From Progne subis subis (Eukaryota; Chordata; Aves; Passeriformes; Hirundinidae), in contig JAKJHU010000038.1 of assembly GCA_022316685.1 (NCBI GenBank), positions 5,126,884 through 5,190,883 on the forward strand: a DNA stretch of 64,000 nt, written 5' to 3'. Positions 13,601 through 26,610 of this stretch are shown piece by piece. The notes under the pieces were generated by a model. That model had not been told where the DNA came from. It made no database searches and saw only the letters and a list, made by a program, of their open reading frames with translations. Each line of letters opens with the position of its first letter. The stretch's first letter is position 1. The position numbers were made by a program, and so were the translations under genes.

Positions 13601-16600
13601 AGGATGGAGGGGGGTGGGAATAGCTACTAAGCAAGAGAACGCCACAGAGCTATTAGTTACAAACCTGAACATGAGAACTATTTACTTTCAAATGTCCCCA
13701 TAGCAGAAATATGCTTGAAGCCTACATTCATTTGCTTATATCTATGTCCAATAGTCTCAGCATGTTCTTAATTCCAAAAAGAACCTGCACTCTGTCAGAC
13801 CTAACGTGGTTGCCAGTAGATTTTAACAACATAGTGAACAATTTCACACAATATTCAAAATCAGAAAGAGCTGGGGTTAAATCAGCTTGCCCTCTCCTGA
13901 TTCCTGCCTAAGCTCGAGCCTCAAATATACTGGTAAATAAAATGCATGCACAATACACATTAATTTGAATGCTCATACTGTGCATATTTATCATAAACAT
14001 ATTTTTTTAATGGAGGGAAACCTTTTTTAAAATTGCAAATTATTTTCTGCTTGTTCCTAGTTATTTCTATTTCAAGTAAAACAGCAAAACTATTTCTAAT
14101 CTGGGGGAAACAACTCTCGAGCAGTCAAAATCCTTTTCATTCTATTTTTGTCTTATTGACCACAGAAGATGAAATACTAATGGCTGGATCTCTCAAACTG
14201 CATTTCATGCTACTAAAAAAGAGATGTGAACTACCTTTACATATGATGAGGAACATCCCATTCATACAACCTATTCCTAAGACATTCTTTTCTCCATAAT
14301 GAGAGAAACTATTACCTAACTAAAAAGGTAAAAGGGGGGAGGGGAAAAACACAAATTCTGGCAGCAGTGTTTCCTCTCTCCACTCCTCCTCCCTAAGTGA
14401 AGATAAATAACCATCTGGATCACTGTACTGCCTTTGTGACAGGTGGTACTCAGTTATGTTTCTCATTTGATTGGAAAGTGGTAATGGCTCTTTAGCAGCT
14501 CTTTCTTTTACTAATATCCTCTGCCTGAAATAATTTACTCTAAGTTAATTCATTTGAAATATGAATCCAAAAAGATTCAGTACAGATTGGGATGTGTTCT
14601 TCAAATGCAACAAAGTCTCTTTTTTCCTATTGGCATTCAAATGGGGGAAAAAAAGTACTCTAATAATTGTTTCACTAATATAACTTCTCACATAGTTCAG
14701 CCAAAAGAAGTAATGCCAATGAAATATGTTTGTGTCTACAGCCCAGTCCTACTACTCCTATGACACAGGGAGACAAGCTGTGTTGGTAAAGAGCACCAAA
14801 CATTTGTCACTTTCTTAATTTTCCCTAAAATGGATCCTCTACAAAAGATCATTTATTTTATGGTATTCTGACTCTAAACTAGGCCTTTGACTTTTGCTAT
14901 AAGTTAAATATTAGAGAATACTATTTTAAAATCTGAACTACAATTAAGGTGTGTTAGAGACTCTTAATATATGTAATTAATTATTATATTAGTTTGCTAA
15001 TTATTAAGATAGCCATTCTTTCTAGGCTCATTTTTCAAGTGAAAGAAGTTCCTCAGACATATCATCCATTTAATCCTGCTTTGTAAATAAAATATGTTGA
15101 ATCAGGCCCTGATTAGTCACTGACCTAAATAATCCTCCAGAAAGACTAAGCAATCTTAATTTAAAACCTGCAGGGGAGGATAATATATTGCTTCTTGCTC
15201 AGTTACTCGAACAGCAAACTATAACTAAGCATGTATCTTACTGAGGAAAGACAACATGTATCTAGACTGAGATTCAAGCAGTTGGATTTTGCTACGTGTC
15301 TTACTTCAAGGCCAAGAAGTCCTCGTTCATTGGGAATGGTTTCCTCATACAGGTGAGGACTATGTTAATCCTTCTCTTCCTTTATGGTGCTCCTAATTAT
15401 CTGCTTCTAATCCTTCTCTGCACCATCTTGGCTCCTCTGAAGCTTCCAATTTGCACGGGAACACCACAATATTACAAAACTCAGGCTGACAGTGTAGCGT
15501 TAGGAAGCCAGGCTATCTGCCTTTGACCTCTGCATCATCCCGTTTTTCACGTCGTGGAACATGACTGTTCCCTTACGCATCGCGCTGCCAGGAGAGTTCC
15601 TAGCTGGGGCATCTACAGGGTCAGAGGATGGTTATTAGGAGAGATGCAAGAGACTGGCTGCAGTTTTGTTTGTTTGCAATATTTGAAATTTGCAAGTACA
15701 CACTACAGTAAATGTTACAAAATGCCTCTGTCCACTTTCAGCTTTTAAATGCTAGTCAAATTCTTTGTCTGGCGCTTGCGTCATGATGTAATCACTTCAG
15801 CAGGGAGTTTATCAGCCTCCATGACACACCAGACTGATCATGTGGTCTTACTGTGATTGAGCCAAAGGCACAAAACTTCAGACAGAAACTTTTCTGGAGG
15901 TATTCATGAAACTATAGGAATAACTATGTAAATTTCATATTTGGTGCATGTACCTAAGACAAGAAAGCTGTCTGTGTTAGTCCCAGAAACAGAAGCACTA
16001 AGCTGTGTCATGCTGTAGCCATTTTTCTCATTACATCTTGGGTAAGATGCATTATCCAGCTGCTGGGATTTTCAACTTTGTCTTGAATTGCAGGCAACTG
16101 AGGAGATTCTTTGCAACACTACTTCGGCTAAATCAATTACTCCCAGCAGAAAAAGCACCCTCCTCCTCAGGTTTTCCAAATACAAAGTTCATTCAAATCA
16201 CTTCAAATCCGAATAGAGAAAAAGGAGAGAGGATAAAAACTGCATAGAAAATTGTCTTTTAATTACAATTTTGAAGACACAGCTACAAAAATTACAAATA
16301 TTTCAATAAATATCCCAGTCTAGGCTGCATGTAACCCTGAAGTTTCACAGTAAATCAAAGCAATGCTACAGGTAATTTATGGAGATGAAAGTCTAGCTCC
16401 CTCTCTACCCGTCACCTTTGATAGGAACCCAACCCTGGTATCATGAAGTTTGCTTAGGAGGTAAGATTATTTTCTCCTCTTTTGGGAACATCTCTGAGAT
16501 GCCAAATAAAAGTGAATGAACACAAATATTTACTATACTTTCTAATCACACATTCCTTACACCCTAAGCAGTCTTTTTGACATATACAAGATTTTTAAAA

Positions 16601-17454
16601 TAAATACTTTAGAAATTACATCACATGACAATTTTCATTGTAAGCATGTTTTACTATTTTCATAATTTGCAGTGCTGTACTAGGTTTTCACAAAAACTAG
16701 ATCCACATGTAATACATTATTAATAATTAGACAGTATTGGCTTTAAAAATGCTTCTTTTGTTTCAAAATACCACCTTTGTCAGTTTTGTGACTCTAACCG
16801 CTACATAGAGGGAAAACCTTCACTGTGTTTATACTGGCCTACTAATGAAATAGAAATACATGTCTTTCTTATTTTTCCACATGCTACATTTCCAGGAAAA
16901 AAATCTTACCTGAAATCCAGAATCCAGGATCATTTCACAAGAGCAGCAGCTGGCGTAAACTGGCAGAGCTCCAATACAGTCAAACGGGGTTTGTGACATG
17001 AAAGTGCTTTCCTTACTGAAGTAGCCAACTCAATTCAAAAGCAGGAATTCAAAAAGGAACTATTTGAAAAGAATAGCTACAAAAAAATAACTATTCTCTT
17101 TAAAGATAAATACTTTAAAGCTGAGCTTTTAAATCGTGCAAAGAGAAAAAATTCATCCCTGTTCCCCAACAGGCAGGCAGTTGGGACAAAGAAAGTGAGA
17201 TCTTCACTGAATTACTAGCCTCACGAAGCCAGTGATACCAATTCCTTGGTTTTGTAAGAATTTTGCTTCATTAGGAAGACGCTTTTGGCCTAAAGAGTAG
17301 CGATCAGTGATTCAAAACCTAACTGCAGACAGTTAGTGTGCAAGTGGTTCTCATTTCCAGTCAGTTTTGGGATGGACCCTGTGTCTAATGCTTCAAGTGT
17401 TTAACATTGCTGACCACCATGGTGGGACAGAATGAGCCCTCCTGAGGCCCATGG

Positions 17455-17690
17455 AGAGTTCATGGCAAACTGGAGGAGTGGGCTGACAGAAACCTCCTGA
17501 AGTTTAGCAAGAAGTGCAGAGTCCTGTACCTGGGGTGGGTCAGCTCTATGGGATGAATTAGCAAGATTACAGCCAGCAAGTGCAGGAATGGAATTATTCC
17601 CCCTGGTGCTCACAAAGCCACGTCTGAAATAACAGTGCTCTGGTTTTGGGCCCCCAGTACGCAGAGGAAGATCAACAAACTGAAGTCTGT
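17455..17690 (+). mobile_element. CR1 LINE fragment, ORF2 C-terminal region
   Basis: The plus strand carries diverged but recognisable CR1 sequence, including 'caaactggaggagtgggctgacag', 'gaagttt..aag..cagagtcctgtacctgggg', 'attccccctggtgctcac' and 'ggttttgggcccccagtac'. These correspond in order to the end of the CR1 reverse-transcriptase ORF. An internal stretch between about 17550 and 17580 seems deleted. It is non-functional. Confidence 0.75.
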
Positions 17691-18121
17691 TCAAATTATA
17701 TACTTACAGCATGGTCAGCCTAAATTTTCAAAAGCAATATATATTTTATATACAGAAAAAGACATTTCTCAGCTATAATAACTCACATCTCCCAAAGGTA
17801 AACATTTAAGATGATTCATGACCTAGGAGTACTTATTCCTCTCCAAAAACTTCAAAAGGATTTCACACAACTTTCTCAGATATCTTTAGCCACATTTGAG
17901 TCATCTATCACTGTCAGAATAACCCCCTCCAAGTTTCCTTGCATTACACATGAAAAAAAGCAAGATTATTTACAAAGTAAATAGCAGCATAATGTCTGAA
18001 CTCCAATTATTTATCCATTTTTGACCAAAGGTAGACACGCCAACCACAGAACTGATTTCAAAACTTATGCTTAAATAAGAATCTTTAAGCTCAAATACCC
18101 CTGTACTTTCTTCCTTGAAAT

Positions 18122-18168
18122 AAAAAAAAAAAAAAAAAAAAAAAAAAAATAAAAAAATAAAAAAAATC
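18122..18168. repeat. poly-A tract
   Basis: There are 28 consecutive A residues, then A-rich sequence interrupted by single T residues. It could be the tail of an old retroposed copy, but no recognisable body or target-site duplication was seen. Confidence 0.9.
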
Positions 18169-21100
18169 AAAATTTCAGTTATAAAGAGAAAACTGAGGAG
18201 TACTAACATGACAATACTCAGGAATTGTTTTTGTAACATTAGACACATAGGTAAAATGGTTTATATGCACTCTTACCAAAGCAGTAGAGAGCTCTTATCA
18301 GAGTTCTGAAAAATCTTATCTGCTTCTATGCATCTGCATCTATGGACTACTAAGACAGCGAGTGTAGGGTTTCTGGATCTCATTTATATATAGGGTCCTT
18401 AAAACCATTAATAGGTTTTGTTAAAAAGACAGAGAAGCCATTTAGCACATGCAATCTCTTTACATTTCTGCAAATACCACATTATTCATAGATTTGTAAT
18501 TGTTGGGACCCAGCTGCAAATCCACTCTGTAGCCATTGCATTACCCCCAGAAATGCCAGTACTCGTGCCCTAATCTAAGAAATCATTGCCTATTCCCAAA
18601 AATTGTGGCCAACACATTGACACAGGTGAAATATTTTACCACCTGCCAGCAGGACTAGAAGCCACTAAAGCTTCCAGAATTCCTCTAATACTTCCACTGC
18701 ACACATGAAGACACCTTAAAGTGAAAATGTGAGGTTATCAGGACCACCTGAAGCATTGAATATAAATATCGCACTGAGACAACTGCACTGTTGAAACATG
18801 TCTTGAGGCACTGCCACGTAATTTAGCCTTGGCATCAGGCTGCATGTTTAGAAAACAGGGATGGAATGATTAAAGCCTTGACCAAAATTATGACATAAAC
18901 TGTGCTTAACATTTCAGACTGTGGGACACTAATATCTAAACTGGCTAAAGTTACAAAGATAGCCTCTCATCTCCTGTGGTTCCCACTCTGACATGTCCAT
19001 ATCAAAACAAGACCATGGTACAATTTTCCCCCAGTGTCTTCATTCCCAAAAAGAGGAAACTGTCATGGGGAAGCTGTAGTGCATCAAAGGCAAGAGAAGA
19101 GGGACACCAAGGGCAGCTCTTGATCCCAAGTTACCTCAAGAAGCATTTATAACAGAGACAATGGAAAGTGCATAGAAGTCAGAGTCTTCTCAAGAGAACA
19201 AATTGTTTTGCCCTACCCTAAGAATCAACGGTCATCAGGATGATCCTGCAGGTCTCAGCTGTAAGATAGTCACATCTCTAATGTCTGGCATCAGAGCTGG
19301 ACCACTTTTGTAAAAACCTCTATTTTGCTTGAATTTTGTTGCCTTTTGCTAGACCTCATGAAAAAACCACTTGTTCAGCTGTGGACATTTTGCCTACAGC
19401 ACTGAGAGGTGTTTTCTGTCCATACAGACTTAAGTTTCTCAGACCAAGCTACAACTACACAACTTGAATCATATTCAGGGTTTGCAGGAGGTTAACATGT
19501 TTAGGGGAAGAGCACGTTTTTGCATGCCAGTCCTCCTAGCGTTGGAGATAGTTTTTATCTTACTATATTTCTTGGTGTTATTTCAGAAAATATAACTCTA
19601 TTTCTGTCACTGCAGCACACTTAATCATATCTGATCCACACCTAAATTACTAAGATGACAGTGGAACTGCAGTGACACCAAGAATGCTGTCAACAGTCCT
19701 ACTCTAGAGGAATTAGTCTAACTTCCATTTCCCTGGTATATACCATGACAGCTTAACTGATAAGCAACTCCCTGTAAGATTTTCCATGATGATTTATGTT
19801 TTGAGATCATTCAAAAGGAGAAAATAAAATTAAGATCACACCAATGCATTTCCACATGATTATGTAGGTTATCTTCAAAAACTTCAAATAATTACTGAAA
19901 GGGGCTTTAGCAAATTCAATATGGAAGCTTTGACATTTCCTCATGATGAGAAAAATTATAAGGGTGTGAAAATATGTGATTAATATTTTATTCAATACTG
20001 AATTTTGATAACAAAATTTAAACAGATTTTCTAATATATAAAAAGAAAAACAAGATACCCTTGTAAGTAATTGTCACAGGCTCTGCCATTTCTTTTAGTT
20101 CTTGCACAAGCCCTCAGGTGAGTACATTTTCACCTTAGCTGATTGCTGCTGTTTGTCCAAATCACAAGGCTACCATCAATCAGAAAAGAATATAATTTAA
20201 TGCCTAGAGGTAGTAAAAAACAATTTAATGGAAGACATTTTTCTCTCCCTTGTGAAGTGCCTGTAATAAATTGCCCATTTTCCAGGCAGGACAATTCAGG
20301 AACGTATCACCAGGCTGGCTTAAATATATGAAAACATTTCACACTGTAATAAACACCTACTGGGGATATTAAATAGAAGGAAAGTAAGGCAGATTTTCCA
20401 ACTACTAATGAATTTGCCAAAAAAGAAAGAATCCATATCTGAATTTTATCTGTAGAGAAAACATGAAGAACTCCAAGACACAGGAATATGGCCACCATCT
20501 ATGGTCATTTAACACAATCATGATTACATCACAAGAACAGCTTGTCTCAATTCACAAAATGTACTTTGCACGGCTTTTTCTAACTGTGCAAAGCCACAAA
20601 CCTTAGGGCAAAGAACTTTAGAGTCATGTCAAAAGGAAATTCCACATTAGTCTGAAACTCCATATACTGGTGAATTATCTGAAACATGATATTCAGAGGT
20701 ACAAGAATAAGTTGGTTGTGTAACCACAGATGGAGGCCTGACAAGTTCAGAACACTTGACAAAAGGGTCCTTACAGTAAATCTCATCTGGCATTGCATAC
20801 AGTCAAGATTATTTTAAGAGCTATTTATTTTTATAGATATATGTGTCCATACATACAGACTTTTCTTTCATCACTGAAAATCACAGTAAAAACATATAAT
20901 CTTTGCAGAGTATGTATGCAAGACATTGGATTAACTGTTGTTCTTCCATGGCATTATTATGGGAGGTTTCCAACAGAAAACATACTGGTCACTGGTTGTG
21001 CTTGTGATATTTGCTAGCTAGTGGCCAGACACAGCAAAGGAGGTGTCAATTCCATATTGCTCATTCCATACTGCTGAACAAGGTGCAGAATTCTGAAGTC

Positions 21101-22639
21101 TCACCTTCCCCTATCTCTAACACAGAGCCAGTGAAAAAGTTAACACCAAACACAGAGTTGAAAGACCCTGCAGTAAATTGAAGTTGCTTTACCCTTCCCT
21201 GATAAAAATCAACCCAAGAGAAAGTAACTTTTTTTTTTTAAATTACAAATCCACCTCAAACTTAGCCATAAAGTTAAGGTTTTTCCTTTCAAAGTGTATG
21301 TAGATAATTATAGAAACCCTTAACTTTTCCAGATGATGCCAGACTTTATCCAGCTGACTCAGTTTCACTTAAATGGAAGAAGTTCTTACCTGCCTCAACA
21401 AGTTGTGTGAAGAAGCAAGGCAGTGCAGCAGTGTGCAGGTGAAAGGTGACAAAAAGTAATGCGTGTGGCTAACCATCCCTCTTAAAATCCTTCTCTGGCT
21501 AACAGCCATCTGCCAGCTGTGAAGAGAAATGAGGTACCACTCCAATTAATAATACACAGTTTGATTAGTAACTAAATAAATAGGGCATGGCCCTTGTATA
21601 CACAAATCAATAACTGAAGTTTGATCAAGTAAGAAAAACAGTAAGATACTGATATTACCATGTGTCCTGCCACCCTTCAGGCAGGACTAAAAGACAAAGC
21701 CAATTCCATGTGACACTCAGAAACTGATTTAGTGTACTAAATATGAAATAAATTTAAATGGCTGCAGTGTCATAGGGAAAGATGGAAAATAAGAAGGATA
21801 GAAGCTTTGTGTTTGCTGCATCTGTCACACCTTGAAACAAGACCATCACATTTTGCCTGAAATTGATGGTTGTCCCCAGAGTTTCACTTTTAAGCACATA
21901 TTACTACACCTCCAGAATTTCAGGTCAGAGCTGGGAATTTAGTCTTGCCCTCAGCATGGTGATCGAGGGCCATGTGCCAAATCCAGCTCTGACTTAAGCA
22001 CCAGTAAAAATTTTCAAACACAAAATGCAGCTAAGGTCAAGTCCCAAATGTTTTGTTCAAATAAAGCACAGATGATCTTGACCTCTTAAGAAAACTGAAT
22101 GTAACATTCATGTCATGAGTAAGTCAAAAAAGCAGGGTTCCTACAATAAAAGCAGGAGCTATTTCTTTTTGAAGGAAGATTAAAAGCCTTTGATCAAACC
22201 GTACCTTTAAAGCAGACAGGAGCTGGGTCTCAAATAACTTTAAATTGCACAAAATTTTCCCAGAACTATGGGGTAGTGCAAATTATGAATTGTTGATCAT
22301 AAGTAATTTCTAAAAACAACATCATGGTTGTTCAACAGTACTTACAGATTTTCTCCATACATTCTCTAAGCTAAACTGAGAAAGTTTATTTGAAATTCAC
22401 ATCGATATAAGACTTCCGGAAGAATGACGCTTCTTTAAATATACTGCACCTGCTTGAAGCTAAGAATTAAGGTCAACAAATTTTTAAAAAATGGTCAGAA
22501 GAATTCTTCAGCAGTTCCAGAATGATCCCTTAGCAAGACTTAAGATAAATTCCTCCCCAAAAGCAGCTTGAGAGGCGACATGTCCAAGATACGTAGGATG
22601 TGCCTGTTACAGGTTTGCATCTATAAAACCTCCCTTCCA

Positions 22640-23164
22640 GCCACGCAAGGATCCGTCTCAGCCGTTACCGAGCGGCTCGTCGCCTCCGAGCGCAGACCCC
22701 GGGAGCGCCGTGCGCTGCCGGTGCCGTGGGCTTTAGCGCCACCCGGTGTCCAAGTGACACAACTGCAGCGAGCTGCGGAGCCGGGCAGCGGCGGCTCGAT
22801 GCGGAGGTACTTTACTAATTCGTAGAGAATGGCGGATTCTAGGAAAGAGGCTGATGGTGATCCTTCATTTGATCGCATAAATATGCCTCAGTGCTTCTGT
22901 TTTGGAAAAGTGTAAAAGCCACAGTGGGATTTTCAGGGGAACTGGACACGGAGCCTGAAATGACCCGTGAACAGGTAAAGGGTCATGGCCATGAAAAGTA
23001 AATAAATCACCAGCAGAGAGGAGGGGAGAGTGAAAGAAGTTTGCAGGACATACGAGACAACACAGAGTCAGAGGAAGCAAGAGACATTCAGCAAATACAT
23101 GCAAGCAGAAGGACCAAGTGAACACAAAGAATGGGACAATGAAAAAACTATTAGGAGAAGTCAG
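22640..23164 (+). ncRNA. orphan CpG cluster with possible lncRNA first exon
   Basis: An isolated GC- and CpG-rich patch (22640-22810) stands in AT-rich intergenic DNA. Just below it is ATG GCG GAT in a favourable context (start at 22829), opening a 28-codon ORF that ends at 22915. Purine-rich sequence follows, with two usable plus-strand donors: ACAG|GTAAAG after 22974 and a near-perfect TCAG|GTAAGT after 23164. Together this resembles a CpG promoter with a spliced first exon. I recognise no protein, so a noncoding or lineage-specific transcript is the more likely reading. Transcription is not demonstrated. Confidence 0.3.
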
Positions 23165-26100
23165 GTAAGTTATTACTTCTTTGTAGCTCGCCTGGGCAAA
23201 ACTCATCTTCACCAAAATGCGTATCTTGAATTTAACCTAAGAGATAGAGGCAAAATAAAGAAATATACTATATGGGATTACTTCTTTCTCCTTCCTGATT
23301 CACATTAATTATTTTTGTTCTTTTAGGTTGGGTAATTTTTTACCTAATAAGCCCCTCAGATAATATACTTTTGAAACACCTTGCCAAAATAAGGGCTCTG
23401 CTCTCAATATCCTTTCTAAATGAAAGGCAAACCAAAAGTTAGAAGAGGAAAAGAAAATAGAACACATTATCAGTTCTATCAACATTAATTTCCACAAAGA
23501 TATATGTCTTACAAGCAGGTTCCGTAACATAAATAGAAGGTACAATCAGACAAAATTTATTTTTCCCAGGCCCATAAGTATCCAAAAACTAAAATAATAA
23601 ACAGAAACTAAAACTGAGTCAGAGTTCCTGCTTATTGCAAAAGAAAAGCATTATTTGTCCAAACAAAATAAGATGAGGCTAAGAAATGTCCTGAGAATCA
23701 AGCAAGCTGAGGTGACCATGAAATACCAGAAACATTTTGCACAGGCGTGCTCACAGTGGGACACTGTCACAGCCTGCCCTGCCAGCCTCACCTGACCTAC
23801 ACGAACACTAATGCTGGCAAGTGGCAAATCACCAAGGGGCTGCGTGGTGAAAACTGCTGTTTATAGCACATGGAGACACCATTATCACACACGACAGCTA
23901 GCATGCAGCATCACAATAAAGACAATTCCTTCAGCAGATTAAGTCCTCAAAAAAATTACCAGTCTCAGAAACACAGAAGAGCACAGAGTCCCCCCTCGGC
24001 TGGCCTGAGGACATCACATGTCTGCCAGAGGAGATGGGCTGCTGCAGTATGGCATCACAAAGGGGTGCTGAAGGAACACGAAGTGTTTGAGGCTTGTCTT
24101 CTCTTTCCTGCTTGAATTTATGTAAAATCTCTAATGAATAGAAGTTAATTAGCTACACTTAAGACTGATATGCAACTACAGCCATAGGGAATAAACAGGT
24201 TCACCAGCTGCTGTATTACTTCAACTACACTGTAAATTGCTGCATGCTATTAACATGCTCTCCTGGCTTCAATAAAGAAAATCTTATTGAAATCAGTAGC
24301 ACACATTTCCTATTTCAGTGAGACATTGCAAAATTAAAATGATATGTAGTAAAAACAATATGTGTGAGCCACCTGCTTACTGTATGATAGAATAGATTGG
24401 CATAGAATGACAGCTGCTGCACAGCCAACATTTCAGATACTGTACTACCTTGCCAACTGGACTTAAATTCACACACGATTTCCTTGACTAGCACTGAATG
24501 AATTTTTGCTGCTATAAATATGCATTGGCAATTGTGATGAATCATCCTGGATACTAAGGGTCATTGTTAATTCAAATACATCAAGAACCATATCCAGTGC
24601 AAAAAGCCTCCAGAAAAATATTGATGAGTCCGGACTGCTTTGATGATCTGTACGTAAAGGACGTCTTGACCCACAACAAAGGGTAATGAAGCCCTCAGGG
24701 CCTGCTGGATGCTCATAGCACAAAATGCTCAATGTTAAAACCAAAGTGCTGATCAATCATCATGTGGCTCCTCACACTAGCTTGGAGTCCATGAGAATTA
24801 CCATAATCAAGATTTTACAGCCTTATTTAGGCACCTAGAGCCAGATTCAGAGAGCCTAAACTCCCTAATTTCTTACATTTATCCTAGCCTATTCTACATC
24901 TGTGCTTTGTTTTTAGCAGACTCAAGGCAGGTCTCAGCTCTGCCCCTGAATACCTTTTCAGGGTCATGTGGTTCTTGGCATCACTCAGTCACAGGAGCTT
25001 ACTGAAAGTCAGGCTCCTTGATGTTGCTTCAGATTCCCATTGATTTCAATTAGAGCCGTGTGTCTAATTATGTTTGCAGATCTTTTTTTTTTTTGCTGGT
25101 TTTATATTAAGGGGATGCCTAGAAACAATAAATGTTTCTTTTAATCTAACTTTCTATGCTGGCAGCTTATGTCTCAAATCAGTGCTGACAAGAGCTCTAA
25201 AAAGGAACCTTGCTTCAGATTCCCCTGATAATAAAATCATGTTTGCATATATAATAATAAATACTCTGGGTTGGAACAGGAAATAATTTTATAAGGATGA
25301 ATATGATTTACAGTTCTACAACAAGCGACGATACTGTAGTGTTCATAAAAGGGCAGGTTTGGGGTAAAATCAGTAATCTATTTCAACCAATTCAAATGCC
25401 AATATCCCATCTGCTAAGTCTCTTTATTTTATATCAGTCTGCCATTTTCTCTTAGTGGTAGCATCAATAAACATTGTTGGTAATCATCTGCTTGTGCTCT
25501 AATGTGGCATATTCAGTTTCATTGAACAAAGCCAGGCTGAAGATCCCCAAAGGAAAACAAGAGTTGTTTAGTTGTGATTCAGATCCATGTCTCTGATTTA
25601 AGAATGACTCAAGTTGCATAATCGCCAAACCTGAACATAAATAGGTTTTATGATATATGAAGCTAAATGCTAATGACAGCTGTTTTATTTATTCCAAAGA
25701 ATTTTTCAATTACATTGGGTTCTTTCCTTCATTTTGCCAAGTGCAGTGGAACATTTCAAAAACAGCCATTAATCTGAGGAATTCACTAAAAACAGTATTT
25801 GTATCTGATGATGTATAACAGGATTCCAGCTGGAGAATACCACTTTGATTTACAAAAGGATTTGTTTCTCTTTCCCTGCTTTCGGATAGATTTGTAATCC
25901 ACAGAGACAAAATGCTAGATACCTAAGCCTAGATTCAGGTTTCCCCTAGCTGGCATTTGCCGTAAAATTCCCAAATACATCTTGCATACTCACAGTGTGC
26001 AGCCAGAGATAAGCTAAAATATGATTATAAAGTTGGGGGTTGCTTCTCTGGCACTGTAAAATAACAATTACAATAACGTAATTAATCACAGCCACTCACA

Positions 26101-26519
26101 GTTACAATAAGCCTGATAATCAGTGGTGACCAGAATTATAATTGGCCACTTACTCTGAGAAACTTGGAGATTATAAGCCCAGGCTTGCACAGTAACTTCA
26201 AAGCCTCACAGGTTTTGAGTTTCCATCAGGATATTTGGGATTCTTACAGGAACAAGTCAACAACAAACTTGTGTCCTTCAGCCTTAAAAGGATTATCAGT
26301 AAGACAGAGAGGATCTAAAACTGTCCAGTTATGAGAGCAACTTGATACACGTCTTAACATAAAGCTAGAACACCAGCCTGGAAAGGAACCTCCAGGAATC
26401 AGCTAAGTTTCTTGACACTGCTTGCTCCTTCGAACCTTCCTCCTTTTAAAAAGCCATTCTCAAGAAATCTGCATTCTCTGATATGAAAATGTTCCCTTAC
26501 AGGTTATTGTCAGGACAGG

Positions 26520-26610
26520 CAGTTTTTCTCGTGGCCCTCCAGGCCCTCAACAGCCCCATGCTCCTGGAGGTCCACTGCAGAGGTGGAGGATACAAAGCTC
26601 AGCACCACTG
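26520..26610 (-). mobile_element. probable CR1 LINE remnant
   Basis: The segment 'tctcgtggccctccaggccctcaacagccccatg' followed by '...ctcctggaggtcc' resembles the CR1 3' part read on the minus strand (ctcgtggccctcctctgga..ctccaacagctccatgtcc). It is short, diverged and of uncertain borders. Confidence 0.45.

Larger units (their letters stand above)
10658..22639. other. intergenic, SLC4A10 to orphan CpG cluster
   Basis: Ordinary AT-rich intergenic sequence follows after a short GC-rich tail ending near 10780. I see homopolymer runs (T near 11050, A at 18122-18149), a CR1 fragment (17455-17690), and a small perfect inverted repeat at 13112-13136 (10-base arms AACCCTGTTT / AAACAGGGTT, 5-base loop). 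No recognisable exon is present on either strand. Open frames here are short and lack homology that I can name. Confidence 0.7.
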
